Shown one piece after another: positions 32,471-44,800 of a stretch of DNA of 64,000 nt. Position 1 is the first letter of the stretch; each line of letters begins with the position of its first letter. The position numbers were made by a program, and so were the translations under genes. The DNA comes from Streptomyces davaonensis JCM 4913 (lineage in GTDB: Bacteria > Actinomycetota > Actinomycetes > Streptomycetales > Streptomycetaceae), in NCBI RefSeq assembly GCF_000349325.1, contig NC_020504.1:5862053-5926052 (forward strand), written 5' to 3'. A model generated the notes under the pieces. The model searched no databases. It was not told the origin of the DNA and saw only the letters and a program-made list of their open reading frames with translations.

Positions 32471-32620
32471 GGCTCGCACGATAGGGGGTGGCACTGACAG
32501 TGGGGGGTGAGCTGGGGGTTTGTGAGGATGCGCTGGGCGGGGGCGCCGTCGGGTGGGTGTGCTCGCCCGCGCATGCGGGGTGCCGCTGCGCCCCACCCGT
32601 GACTGGCCGCAGGTTCGGCG

Positions 32621-33193
32621 TCAGCTCTTCGCCGGCAAGTACGGTGCCGTCGACGGCAGGCCCAGGTCTGATGGGAGTAGGGAGGCTACCCAGCAGTCTC
32701 TGCGCACGCCCTTGTTGTTGAGGGCGGAGCGTTGGGTGCCTTCCATGGTGAAGCCGGCGCGTTGCGCCACCGCGCGGGAGGCGTGGTTGCCCACCTCGGC
32801 CCGCCATTCGACGCGGTCGATGGAGGCCTCGGTGAATGACCAGCGGACGGCGGTGAGGACCGCCTCGGTGGTGTAGCCCTTGCCGCGGTGTTCCTTCGCC
32901 GTCCAGAAGCCGACCTCAGCGACGCCCAGGGCGCGCATCGTCAGACCCAGCATGCCCACCAGCTCCTCCCCTTCGAGGAGGAAGACGCCGAACGTGAACA
33001 TCGTGGCGTCCGCCCAGCCGTCGGGGACGAGTTGCTCGGTGAAGCTGCCGGCGTGTTCCGGGAGGTAGGGCGAGGGGATCGTGGTCCAGCGCAGGATGTC
33101 GGGGTCCTGGACGGCACGGAACACGGCATCGGTGTCGTCCGGGCCGACTGTGCGCAGCAGGAGCCGGTCGGTGGTCAGCGTCACGGGGTCCAT
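32621..33193 (-). CDS. GNAT acetyltransferase (RimJ/RimL type)
   Basis: A 190-residue N-acetyltransferase. It begins LTTDRLLLRTVGPDDTDAVF, typical of the RimJ/RimL group, and has the acetyl-CoA binding pattern EHRGKGYTTEAV (Q/R-x-x-G-x-G/A) near residue 105, followed by VGNHASRAVAQRAGFTMEG. Substrate unknown: ribosomal protein or small-molecule amines are both possible. Same strand as the DNA glycosylase gene but 150 bp apart, and divergent from secA. Confidence 0.88.
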   Translation of the reverse strand: MDPVTLTTDRLLLRTVGPDDTDAVFRAVQDPDILRWTTIPSPYLPEHAGSFTEQLVPDGWADATMFTFGVFLLEGEELVGMLGLTMRALGVAEVGFWTAKEHRGKGYTTEAVLTAVRWSFTEASIDRVEWRAEVGNHASRAVAQRAGFTMEGTQRSALNNKGVRRDCWVASLLPSDLGLPSTAPYLPAKS

Positions 33194-33461
33194 CCGCCGA
33201 TTCTGCTCGGGGGCCCTCGAAGGTGCCAGGTATTTGCCGTGCGTGAGCGGGCGATCACAATTCGCGCAATTCGTGGGCGCCGCACGGCACTATCCGCGCC
33301 GCCCGTCCGTTGTGCCTTTCGAAGAGATGTGAAGCAGCGGACGGTCGCGGTATCGGCAGGCCTCCCGGCGTGGCGGGGTCCTCGCATACGATGGCCGTTG
33401 CTCAGTCAAGTCAAATGGAAACCGACCGTCCCAGGCCCGACCGGCAAGGAGACCAACCCCC

Positions 33462-36308
<2,847 letters not shown>

Positions 36309-36370
36309 CCCGCGGATGTAGTGCGCTGAAGCGGTGTCGCGGCGCCTGAGAGGGCGTGGCGGCGGCTGGG

Positions 36371-36404
36371 AGGGCCGGGGTACCCATGTGGGTGCCCCGG
36401 CCCT
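36371..36404. terminator. Bidirectional terminator between secA and the Rv3235-like gene
   Basis: A 16-bp near-perfect inverted repeat (36371-36386 with 36389-36404, one G-T pair) between two convergent genes. Confidence 0.8.
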
Positions 36405-36436
36405 TCGGCATGAGGCCACGAGGCCGTACGGCGGGC

Positions 36437-37027
36437 TCAGTCGTCGTTCGCGCGGGGGCGGGCGGGGCCGCCCAGTTCCACTGCCGTGCAGCGCCAGCGG
36501 AGGTCCGCGCCCTGTTCCAGGCGGAAGGCCATGGCGCGTAGGCGGTCGCCGGCGCCGATGCGGGCGAAGACCTCGATGGCGCCGGGGGAGGGGACGTAGT
36601 AGCCGATGTCCCGGACGACCGGGCGGGTGCCGTGGCGGGCGCGCAGGGGGCCGCGTTCGGCGAGCCAGGCCAGGTCGTCGTAGGCACGGCCCGCGGTGTG
36701 CCGGAGCATGCAGTGGACCGGGCGCTGTCCGCTGAGGACGGCGAGGAGACGGTCGGCGAAGACGTCGGTGGGGCGGGGTTGGGGGACGGTCGGTGGGATG
36801 GGGCGGCGGGGAGTCTGGGGCGGGACCAGCGGGGATTCGAGGGTCGCGGTGCGCCGAGTGGTGGCTGTCGGGTCGCCAGGGGTGCGGGGAGCCGCACTCG
36901 GGGTGCGCAGCCTCCCGCTCGGGGTGCGGGGCGGGGTGCCGCCGGGTCGGCGGGTGTCTCGGCGGCCGGGCGGGCGGGCGCCGGGGTGGGTCTTTGTCGT
37001 CCTTGCCCTCGTCATGACCTTGTTCAT
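36437..37027 (-). CDS. Rv3235 family protein
   Basis: A 196-residue protein. Residues 1-85 are a Pro/Arg/Thr-rich disordered segment. The C-terminal domain (about 86-190) has FADRLLAVLSGQRPVHCMLRHT and AYDDLAWLA, the features of the Rv3235 family, which lies next to secA in mycobacteria too. A possible role linked to secretion follows from that neighbourhood alone. Start at 37027 or 37015; neither has a strong ribosome site, although AAGG precedes the second. Confidence 0.75.
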   Translation of the reverse strand: MNKVMTRARTTKTHPGARPPGRRDTRRPGGTPPRTPSGRLRTPSAAPRTPGDPTATTRRTATLESPLVPPQTPRRPIPPTVPQPRPTDVFADRLLAVLSGQRPVHCMLRHTAGRAYDDLAWLAERGPLRARHGTRPVVRDIGYYVPSPGAIEVFARIGAGDRLRAMAFRLEQGADLRWRCTAVELGGPARPRANDD

Positions 37028-37358
37028 GGGTGCCCCCGATGGGTCGGCCCGGGAAATACCGGGCAGTAACTTTGCGGTTGGGGATCTTGTACGGGGGTGA
37101 GGGCGGCCGCATCAAGCAAGGGCGGGGGCGGGTCGCGGGGGTCGGAATCTTCACCTATCCGGATGACTTCGGGGGTGTTTCGGCCCGGAAGTCCGGGGGT
37201 GCACCGGGTGAGTTTCCGGACGGGAGTGGACGGCCGCGAGGGCTCGGGTGGGCGCTCGAAAGGGGACGGCGCACGTATCCTGAAGGCCCTTCAGGAGGTG
37301 CGGGTCACGCCCTCCCCGGGGTTGTTGCGGAGCCTCCGACCACGAAAGCGGCCAGCCA
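37028..37358. other. Non-coding gap with a palindrome near a promoter
   Basis: A 331-bp gap between divergent genes. A near-perfect palindrome, cctgaagg-c-ccttcagg (37279-37295), overlaps a possible -10 TATCCT (37276-37281) ahead of the DUF6912 gene. It could be an operator or a start of transcription structure. No supported gene in the gap. Confidence 0.45.
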
Positions 37359-37874
37359 ATGCGCGTCTACGTCCCCCTGACCCTTCCCGGGCTCGCCGAG
37401 GCGTACAAGACGGGTGAGCTGGGGGGCGGGCCGCTCCTCGCCTACGCCGTCACTCCCGCGCTGCGGGAGTGGTACCTCTCCGACGACATCGAGGAGCTGG
37501 AGTACGCCGCGCTCAACCGGGCCGCCGTGGCCTCGCTGCGGCTGCTGGCGGCGGATGCCGGGGCGGCGCGGCGGCGGGTCGTGGTGGCCGTCGATGTCGC
37601 CGACGGGGCGGCGACGGTCGACCCCGACCGGGGACTGGAACCGGCGGCGCCAGGTGAGGTGCGGGTCGCCGGAGCCGTACCGCTGGGCAAGGTGGCCTCG
37701 GTGCATGTCGACAGCGGGGACGCGGAGGCGGATGTGACCGCCGCCGCGGAGGCGCTGGTGGCGGCGGACGGCGGGGACGACGACGCGCAGTTCGTCGTGG
37801 ACGGGGCCGAGGACCATGAACTGCTGTGGTTCGCGACGCAGGAGATTCCGAATCTGGTGGGGCTCGGCGGGTGA
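37359..37874 (+). CDS. DUF6912 family protein
   Basis: A 171-residue soluble protein beginning MRVYVPLTLPGLAEAYKTGE, the DUF6912 opening, with later DDIEELEYAALNRAA and RRVVVAVDVADG segments. I recall it as widely conserved in Actinobacteria next to a HAD hydrolase gene. It is acidic, without signal peptide. Function unknown. Eighty bases ahead of the HAD gene on the same strand, so possibly co-transcribed. Confidence 0.8.
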   Translation: MRVYVPLTLPGLAEAYKTGELGGGPLLAYAVTPALREWYLSDDIEELEYAALNRAAVASLRLLAADAGAARRRVVVAVDVADGAATVDPDRGLEPAAPGEVRVAGAVPLGKVASVHVDSGDAEADVTAAAEALVAADGGDDDAQFVVDGAEDHELLWFATQEIPNLVGLGG

Positions 37875-37954
37875 GGTGACTGTGCCGCTGGGCGATTTCC
37901 CGCCTTGACCTGCGGTTCTCTTGATTGTCAGTGAGGGCGGGTACGGTTTTCGGC

Positions 37955-38620
37955 ATGGGGAAGCGAGCAGGGGCGCACATCGTCTGGGACTGGAACGGGA
38001 CGCTGTTCCACGACAATGACGCGATCATCGGGGCCACGAACGCGGCCTTCGGCGAGCTGGGGCTTGAGCCGATCACGATGGAGCAGTACCGGGCGCTGTA
38101 CTGCGTGCCGGTGCCGAAGTTCTACGAGCGGCTGTTGGGGCGGCTGCCGACCGATGCCGAGTGGGAGGTCATGGACGGCACCTTCCACCGGTACTACGCC
38201 GAGCACCGTGTGGGGTGCGGGCTGACGGCGGGGGCGACCGAGCTGCTCGCGGGCTGGGGGGCGGCCGGACGGAGCCAGTCCATCCTCAGCATGTACACCC
38301 ATGACGAGCTGGTGCCGTTGGTGCGGGGGTTCGGGATCGATGCGCACTTCATACGGGTGGACGGGCGGACAGGGCCCTCCGGCGGGAGCAAGGCCGAGCA
38401 CATGGTGCGGCATCTCGGGGCGCTGGGCGGGGTCGACCCGGCGCGGACCGTGGTGATCGGGGACGCGGCCGATGACGCGGTGGCGGCGTTGCATGTGGGG
38501 GCGCGGGCCGTGTTGTACACCGGGGGGTCGCACAGTCGGGCCAGCCTGGAGGAGGTCGGGGTGCCGGTGGTGGACTCCCTGGGGGAGGCCGTCGCGGAGG
38601 CGGAGCGGTTGGCGGCGTAG
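37955..38620 (+). CDS. HAD family hydrolase
   Basis: A 221-residue phosphatase-like protein. Motif I is DWNGTLF (nucleophile Asp12); the usual second Asp, the general acid, is Asn14. Cap-domain helices follow. Motif III Lys is in GGSKAEHM, and motif IV VVIGDAADDAVAA carries the magnesium-binding acids. The DWN variant suggests a changed catalytic step or a non-phosphatase role, though full motifs otherwise argue for an enzyme. ATG 37955 is chosen; a GTG at 37925 is possible. Confidence 0.85.
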   Translation: MGKRAGAHIVWDWNGTLFHDNDAIIGATNAAFGELGLEPITMEQYRALYCVPVPKFYERLLGRLPTDAEWEVMDGTFHRYYAEHRVGCGLTAGATELLAGWGAAGRSQSILSMYTHDELVPLVRGFGIDAHFIRVDGRTGPSGGSKAEHMVRHLGALGGVDPARTVVIGDAADDAVAALHVGARAVLYTGGSHSRASLEEVGVPVVDSLGEAVAEAERLAA

Positions 38621-38700
38621 GCGGTCGGCGGGGCCTGTTGGCTACGCCGCCTTGTCTCTGACGGCTTTGTCTCTGACGGCCTTGTCTTGTGCGTCGTCCC

Positions 38701-39267
38701 CTACGCCACCGGAGCCTTCGCCCGCAGGACCGTCAGGAACTCGCGCATCCAGGCGCTGTGGTCGGGCCAGGCGCGGGAGGAGACGAGGGTGCCGTCGACC
38801 ACTGCCTCCGCGTCCTGGAAGGTGGCGCCGGCCTGTTGCATGTCCGGTTCCAGGGCGGGGTACGCCGTGACGCGGCGGCCTCGTAGGGCGTCGATCGCGG
38901 CCGTGAGCAGGGGGCCGTGGCAGATCTGGGCCATGGGTTTGTCGGCGTCGATGAAGGACTTCAGGATCTTGCGGAGTTCGGGGTCGTTGCGGAGGTATTC
39001 GGGGGCTCGGCCGCCGGGGATCACTACGGCGGCGTAGTCGCCGGGGTCCACTTCGGCGAAGGCCAGGTCCGCGGGCCAGGTGTAGCCGGGCTTCTCGGTG
39101 TAGGTGTCGAAGCCGGGTTCGAAGTCGTGGACCACGAACTGGAGCTTTTTGCGGGTGGGGGCGGCGATGTGGACGTCGTAGCCCTCTTCGCGGAGGCGTT
39201 GGTAGGGGTACAGGACTTCCAGGGACTCCGCCGCGTCGCCGGTGACGATGAGGATTTTGGCTGTCAT
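38701..39267 (-). CDS. DJ-1/PfpI family protein
   Basis: A 188-residue protein of the DJ-1/PfpI fold. The nucleophile elbow is AQICHGPLLTAA (Cys116) and the supporting Glu is near residue 14 in GDAAESLEVLYPYQ. Family members include glyoxalase III-type or deglycase-type enzymes and intracellular proteases, and the exact reaction here is unknown. The insert WPADLAFAEVDPGDYAAVVIPGG is like that of PfpI/YhbO. ATG 39267 is well placed; upstream sequence is intergenic in character. Confidence 0.85.
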   Translation of the reverse strand: MTAKILIVTGDAAESLEVLYPYQRLREEGYDVHIAAPTRKKLQFVVHDFEPGFDTYTEKPGYTWPADLAFAEVDPGDYAAVVIPGGRAPEYLRNDPELRKILKSFIDADKPMAQICHGPLLTAAIDALRGRRVTAYPALEPDMQQAGATFQDAEAVVDGTLVSSRAWPDHSAWMREFLTVLRAKAPVA

Positions 39268-39802
39268 GTCTGGCAACGTGCCTCGGTTGCCCGGCCTTGC
39301 CAAGGGGGCGTACGCCGAGTGGGTGCCGCAGGGCAGTGGCCGCAGGGCGGTGACGACCGCCCGCTGTGCGCGCTTACTGTGCAGAACGTCAAACTTCCAG
39401 CCCTGGTTTTGTACACATACGGCTCATGACGGGCCCCCGGTAATCAGCGATAGCCTTGTGGCGTGATCAGCGCGATAGCTCGCGGGGGCGTTGTTGCCCC
39501 TGCCCTGCGCCCGGTGAGCACGGAGGACATCCGTGGCCGGGCGGTGGTCGCTGGTCTTCGGGGGCGGGGTGGGGACGAGAGGGTTCCCGCGGCGATCCGC
39601 AACCCCGCGGTGGCGGCAGTGCGGAGAGCAGTGTCACACCCGTCGGGCGCGGCGAAATTGGCTGATATCCCCCCGCTCATCTCACCTCGCGGCATAGCGT
39701 CGAAGCAGACCGGACACCCCGCGTCGCGACGTTACGTCGGAGGGGACGAGACCGTACTTCCTTCTACGTCACGCAACGGCGCGCGACAGGAGCCAGAGGA
39801 CA
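39268..39802. other. Intergenic region ahead of gdhB with a short direct repeat
   Basis: A 535-bp gap between divergent genes. ATCAGCGATAGC (39443-39454) recurs as ATCAGCGCGATAGC (39466-39479), 23 bp apart, about two helical turns, which could be two regulator sites. A 133-residue reading frame starting at 39463 overlaps the gdhB start in another frame and is not supported. The gdhB ribosome site AGAGGAC lies near 39791. Confidence 0.4.
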
Positions 39803-42800
39803 ATGCAGACCAAGCTGGACGAAGCCAAGGCCGAGCTGCTCGAACGGGCCGCCCGGGTAGCTGAGAACAGCCCGGTCGGGGGGCACCTACCGACTGGGAC
39901 CACGGGCGAGGCCACCCCGGACCGGGACACCGTGCTCTCGTTCCTCCAGCGTTACTACCTGCACACCGCCCCGGAGGACCTCAGCGACCGCGACCCGGTC
40001 GATGTCTTCGGAGCCGCCTACTCGCACTACCGGCTGGCCGAGACCCGACCGCAGGGCACGGCCAATGTGCGGGTCCATACGCCGACGGTGGAGGAGAACG
40101 GCTGGACGTGCAGCCACTCCGTCGTCGAGGTCGTCACCGACGACATGCCCTTCCTGGTCGACTCCGTCACCAATGAGCTGACCCGCCAGGGCCGCGGGAT
40201 CCACGTCGTCATCCACCCCCAGGTCGTCGTCCGCCGCGATGTCACCGGCAAGCTCGTCGAGGTGCTCAGCACGCCTCCGGCCGCCGACGAGCGCCCGCAC
40301 GACGCGCACACCGAGTCCTGGATCCACGTAGAGATCGATCGCGAGACCGACCGCGCCGACCTCAAGCAGATCACCGCCGATCTGCTGCGTGTCCTGTCCG
40401 ACGCCCGTGAGGCCGTCGAGGACTGGGAGAAGATGCGGGACGCCGCGATGCGGCTGTCCGAGAACCTGGCCGAGGAGCACGTCCCCGGCGATCTGCCCGG
40501 ACCGGAGGTCGAGGAGGCCCGCGAGCTGCTCCAGTGGCTGGCCGCCGACCACTTCACCTTCCTCGGCTACCGCGAGTACGAGCTGCGCCAGGACGACTCC
40601 CTCGCCGCCGTGCCCGGCACCGGCCTCGGCATCCTGCGCTCCGACCCGCACCACGCCGGTGACGACGCCCACCCCGTCAGCCCCTCCTTCGAGCGGCTGC
40701 CCGCCGACGCCCGCGCCAAGGCCCGCGAGCACAAGCTGCTGGTCCTCACCAAGGCCAACAGCCGCTCCACCGTCCACCGGCCCTCGTACCTGGACTACAT
40801 CGGCGTCAAGAAGTTCGACGCCGAGGGCAATGTCATCGGTGAGCGGCGCTTCCTCGGGCTCTTCTCCTCCGCCGCGTACACCGAGTCCGTCCGCCGGGTC
40901 CCGGTCATCCGGCGCAAGGTCGACGACGTCCTCAGGCGCGCCGGGTTCTCGCCCAACAGCCACGACGGCCGCGACCTGCTCCAGATCCTGGAGACCTACC
41001 CGCGCGACGAGCTCTTCCAGACGCCCGTCGACGAACTCCAGTCGATCGTCACCAGCGTCCTCTACCTCCAGGAGCGCAGGCGGCTGCGCCTGTACCTGCG
41101 GCAGGACGAGTACGGGCGCTACTACTCCGCCCTCGTCTACCTGCCCCGCGACCGGTACACCACCGGCGTCCGGCTGCGGATCATCGACATCCTGAAGGAG
41201 GAGCTCGGCGGTACCAGCGTCGACTTCACCGCCTGGAACACCGAGTCGATCCTGTCCCGGCTGCACTTCGTGGTCCGCGTCCCGCAGGGCACCGAGCTGC
41301 CGCAGCTCAGCGACGCCGACAAGGAGCGCATCGAGGCCCGCCTCGTCGAGGCCGCCCGCTCCTGGGCCGACGGCTTCGCCGACGCGCTCAACGCCGAACT
41401 CGGCGAGGAGCGCGCCGCCGAACTGCTGCGCCGCTACTCCAACGCCTTCCCCGAGGGCTACAAGGCCGACCACACCCCGCGCTCGGCCGTCGCCGACCTG
41501 GTCCACATCGAGCAGCTGACCGAGGAGAGCAACTTCGCGCTCAGCCTGTACGAGCCGGTCGGCGCCGCCCCCGAGGAGCGCCGCTTCAAGATCTACCGCA
41601 AGGGCGCGGCGATCTCCCTGTCCGCCGTCCTGCCGGTGCTCAACCGGCTCGGCGTCGAGGTCATCGACGAGCGGCCCTACGAACTGCGCCGCACGGACCG
41701 GGCGACGGCGTGGATCTACGACTTCGGCCTGCGGATGCCGAAGGCGCAGAACGGCAGCGCCGACTACGCCGGTGACGACGCCCGCGAGCGCGTCCAGGAG
41801 GCCTTCGCCGCCACCTGGACCGGACAGGCCGAGAACGACGGCTTCAACGCCCTGGTGCTCGCCGCGGGCCTGAGCTGGCGGCAGGCGATGGTGCTGCGCG
41901 CGTACGCCAAGTACCTGCGCCAGGCCGGGTCCACCTTCAGCCAGGACTACATGGAGGACACCCTCCGCAACAACGTCCACACCACCCGCCTGCTCGTCTC
42001 CCTCTTCGAGGCGCGGATGTCGCCGGACCGGCAGCGCGCCGGGCACGAGATCGTGGACGCGCTGCTCGAAGAGCTCGACGCGGCCCTGGACCAGGTGGCG
42101 AGCCTGGACGAGGACCGCATCCTGAGGTCCTTCCTCACGGTGATCAAGGCGACCCTGCGGACGAACTTCTTCCAGGAGGCCGTGGGCGGCAAGCCGCACG
42201 ACTACGTCTCCATGAAGTTCGACCCGCAGGCCATCCCGGACCTGCCTGCGCCGCGTCCGGCGTACGAGATCTGGGTGTACTCGCCGCGGGTCGAGGGTGT
42301 GCACCTGCGCTTCGGCAAGGTCGCGCGCGGCGGTCTGCGCTGGTCCGACCGGCGTGAGGACTTCCGGACCGAGATCCTCGGTCTGGTGAAGGCGCAGATG
42401 GTGAAGAACACCGTCATCGTGCCGGTCGGCGCCAAGGGCGGCTTCGTCGCCAAGCAGCTCCCGGACCCGTCCGTGGACCGGGACGCCTGGCTGGCCGAGG
42501 GCATCGCCAGCTACAAGACGTTCATCTCGGCGCTGCTCGACATCACCGACAACATGGTCGCCGGCGATGTCGTACCGCCCGCCGACGTGGTCCGGCACGA
42601 CGAGGACGACACCTACCTCGTCGTCGCCGCCGACAAGGGCACCGCGACCTTCTCCGACATCGCCAACGGGGTCGCCGAGCAGTACAACTTCTGGCTCGGT
42701 GACGCCTTCGCCTCCGGCGGCTCGGCCGGTTACGACCACAAGGGCATGGGCATCACCGCCCGCGGCGCCTGGGAGTCCGTCAAGCGGCACTTCCGGGAGC

Positions 42801-44737
42801 TGGGCGTGGACACCCAGACCGAGGACTTCACGGTCGTCGGCATCGGCGACATGTCCGGTGACGTGTTCGGCAACGGCATGCTGCTCAGCGAGCACATCCG
42901 CCTGGTCGCCGCCTTCGACCACCGGCACATCTTCATCGACCCCGAACCGGACGCGGCCACCGGGTACGCCGAGCGCCGCCGCCTGTTCGAGCTGCCCCGC
43001 TCCAGCTGGGCCGACTACAACACCGACCTGATCTCGGCCGGTGGTGGCGTCTTCCCGCGTACCGCCAAGGCGATCCCGGTCAACGCGCACATCCGCGCGG
43101 CGCTCGGCATCGAGGGCAAGGTGTCCAAGATGACGCCGGCCGACCTGATGAAGGCGATCCTCCAGGCGCAGGTCGACCTGCTGTGGAACGGCGGCATCGG
43201 TACGTACGTCAAGGCGAGCACCGAGTCGAACGCCGACGTCGGCGACAAGGCCAATGACGCCATCCGCGTCGACGGCGCCGAGCTGCGGGTCCAGGTCGTC
43301 GGCGAGGGCGGCAACCTGGGGCTGACCCAGCTCGGCCGGATCGAGTTCGCCCGGCACGGCGGCAAGATCAACACCGATGCCATCGACAACAGCGCGGGCG
43401 TGGACACCTCCGACCACGAGGTGAACATCAAGATCCTGCTGAACGCGCTGGTCACCGAGGGCGACATGACCGTCAAGCAGCGCAACAAGCTGCTCGCGGA
43501 GATGACCGACGAGGTCGGCCGGCTGGTCCTGCGCAACAACTACGCGCAGAACACGGCCATCGCCAACGCCCTCGCCCAGTCCAAGGACATGCTCCACGCC
43601 CAGCAGCGCTACCTGCGCCACCTGGTCCGCGCCGGCCACCTGGACCGGGCCCTGGAGTTCCTGCCCACCGACCGCCAGATCCGTGAGCGGGTCTCCACCG
43701 GCCACGGTCTGACAGGCCCCGAGACGGCCGTACTGCTGGCGTACACGAAGATCACCGTCGCCGAGGAGCTGCTGCACACCTCGCTGCCGGACGACCCGTA
43801 CCTGAGCACCCTGCTGCACGCGTACTTCCCGACCGCGCTGCGCGAGCGGTTCCCGGAGTACCTCGTCAGCCACCCGCTGCGCCGTGAGATCACCACGACC
43901 GTGCTGGTCAACGACACGGTCAACACCGGCGGTACGACGTATCTGCACCGGCTGCGCGAGGAGACCGGCGCCTCGCTGGAGGAGATCGTGCGGGCGCAGA
44001 CCGTGGCGCGGGCGATCTTCCGCTCGTCCGCGGTGTGGGACGCGGTCGAGGCGCTCGACAACAAGGTCGAGGCCGACGTCCAGACCCGGATCCGGCTGCA
44101 CTCGCGCCGGCTCGTCGAGCGCGGCACGCGCTGGCTGCTCAACAACCGGCCGCAGCCGCTGGAGCTCGCCGACACCGTCGACTTCTTCACCGAGCGGGTC
44201 GAGCAGGTCTGGTCGCAGCTGCCGAAGCTGCTCAAGGGCGCGGACCTGGAGTGGTACCAGCAGATCTACGACGAGCTGTCCGGCGTCGGTGTCCCGGACG
44301 AGGTCGCGACGCGGGTGGCCGGGTTCTCCTCGGCCTTCCCGGCGCTCGACATCGTCTCGGTGGCCGATCGCATGGGCAAGGAGCCGCTGGAGGTCGCCGA
44401 GGTGTACTACGACCTCGCCGACCGGCTGCGGATCACCCAGCTCATGGACCGCATCATCGAGCTGCCGCGCAACGACCGCTGGCAGTCCATGGCCCGCGCC
44501 TCCATCCGCGAGGACCTGTACGCGGCCCACTCGGCGCTGACCGCGGACGTCCTCGCGGTCGGCAACGGCACCTCCACGCCGGAGCAGCGCTTCAAGGCGT
44601 GGGAGGAGAAGAACGCGGCGATCCTCGGCCGGGCGCGCACCACCCTGGAGGAGATCCAGGGCTCGGACGCCTTCGACCTCGCCAACCTCTCGGTGGCGAT
44701 GCGGACGATGCGCACGCTGCTGCGGACGCATTCGTAG
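39803..44737 (+). CDS. gdhB: NAD-specific glutamate dehydrogenase, 180-kDa class
   Basis: Oxidatively deaminates glutamate to 2-oxoglutarate and ammonia, feeding carbon into the TCA cycle. The 1644-residue protein fits the large class first described from Streptomyces clavuligerus. N-terminal ACT-like regulatory segments (about 1-700) precede the catalytic core: VARGGLRWSDRREDFRTEIL, VPVGAKGGFVAKQL with the substrate Lys, GYDHKGMGITARGAWE, and the Rossmann part GIGDMSGDVFGNGMLLSEHI. A long C-terminal helical region follows. ATG 39803 with AGAGGA upstream. Closed by a strong hairpin at 44750-44788. Confidence 0.96.
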   Translation: MQTKLDEAKAELLERAARVAENSPVGGHLPTGTTGEATPDRDTVLSFLQRYYLHTAPEDLSDRDPVDVFGAAYSHYRLAETRPQGTANVRVHTPTVEENGWTCSHSVVEVVTDDMPFLVDSVTNELTRQGRGIHVVIHPQVVVRRDVTGKLVEVLSTPPAADERPHDAHTESWIHVEIDRETDRADLKQITADLLRVLSDAREAVEDWEKMRDAAMRLSENLAEEHVPGDLPGPEVEEARELLQWLAADHFTFLGYREYELRQDDSLAAVPGTGLGILRSDPHHAGDDAHPVSPSFERLPADARAKAREHKLLVLTKANSRSTVHRPSYLDYIGVKKFDAEGNVIGERRFLGLFSSAAYTESVRRVPVIRRKVDDVLRRAGFSPNSHDGRDLLQILETYPRDELFQTPVDELQSIVTSVLYLQERRRLRLYLRQDEYGRYYSALVYLPRDRYTTGVRLRIIDILKEELGGTSVDFTAWNTESILSRLHFVVRVPQGTELPQLSDADKERIEARLVEAARSWADGFADALNAELGEERAAELLRRYSNAFPEGYKADHTPRSAVADLVHIEQLTEESNFALSLYEPVGAAPEERRFKIYRKGAAISLSAVLPVLNRLGVEVIDERPYELRRTDRATAWIYDFGLRMPKAQNGSADYAGDDARERVQEAFAATWTGQAENDGFNALVLAAGLSWRQAMVLRAYAKYLRQAGSTFSQDYMEDTLRNNVHTTRLLVSLFEARMSPDRQRAGHEIVDALLEELDAALDQVASLDEDRILRSFLTVIKATLRTNFFQEAVGGKPHDYVSMKFDPQAIPDLPAPRPAYEIWVYSPRVEGVHLRFGKVARGGLRWSDRREDFRTEILGLVKAQMVKNTVIVPVGAKGGFVAKQLPDPSVDRDAWLAEGIASYKTFISALLDITDNMVAGDVVPPADVVRHDEDDTYLVVAADKGTATFSDIANGVAEQYNFWLGDAFASGGSAGYDHKGMGITARGAWESVKRHFRELGVDTQTEDFTVVGIGDMSGDVFGNGMLLSEHIRLVAAFDHRHIFIDPEPDAATGYAERRRLFELPRSSWADYNTDLISAGGGVFPRTAKAIPVNAHIRAALGIEGKVSKMTPADLMKAILQAQVDLLWNGGIGTYVKASTESNADVGDKANDAIRVDGAELRVQVVGEGGNLGLTQLGRIEFARHGGKINTDAIDNSAGVDTSDHEVNIKILLNALVTEGDMTVKQRNKLLAEMTDEVGRLVLRNNYAQNTAIANALAQSKDMLHAQQRYLRHLVRAGHLDRALEFLPTDRQIRERVSTGHGLTGPETAVLLAYTKITVAEELLHTSLPDDPYLSTLLHAYFPTALRERFPEYLVSHPLRREITTTVLVNDTVNTGGTTYLHRLREETGASLEEIVRAQTVARAIFRSSAVWDAVEALDNKVEADVQTRIRLHSRRLVERGTRWLLNNRPQPLELADTVDFFTERVEQVWSQLPKLLKGADLEWYQQIYDELSGVGVPDEVATRVAGFSSAFPALDIVSVADRMGKEPLEVAEVYYDLADRLRITQLMDRIIELPRNDRWQSMARASIREDLYAAHSALTADVLAVGNGTSTPEQRFKAWEEKNAAILGRARTTLEEIQGSDAFDLANLSVAMRTMRTLLRTHS

Positions 44738-44749
44738 CGGTACGACAGT

Positions 44750-44788
44750 GAAGGGCGCCCCGGGCCTTGACGGCTCGGGGCGCCCTTC
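44750..44788. terminator. Bidirectional terminator after gdhB
   Basis: A 13-bp perfect inverted repeat (44750-44762 with 44776-44788) that extends to about 17 bp with a ttgac loop. It lies between convergent gdhB and the exporter genes. Confidence 0.85.
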
Positions 44789-44800
44789 GTGCTGGGAGGC

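Noticed and set aside
39463..39864. A 133-residue frame overlapping the gdhB start
   Set aside because: It has no family features and overlaps gdhB out of frame.
39887..44731. A 1614-codon open frame on the minus strand
   Set aside because: It is the antisense shadow of gdhB with no recognisable domain.
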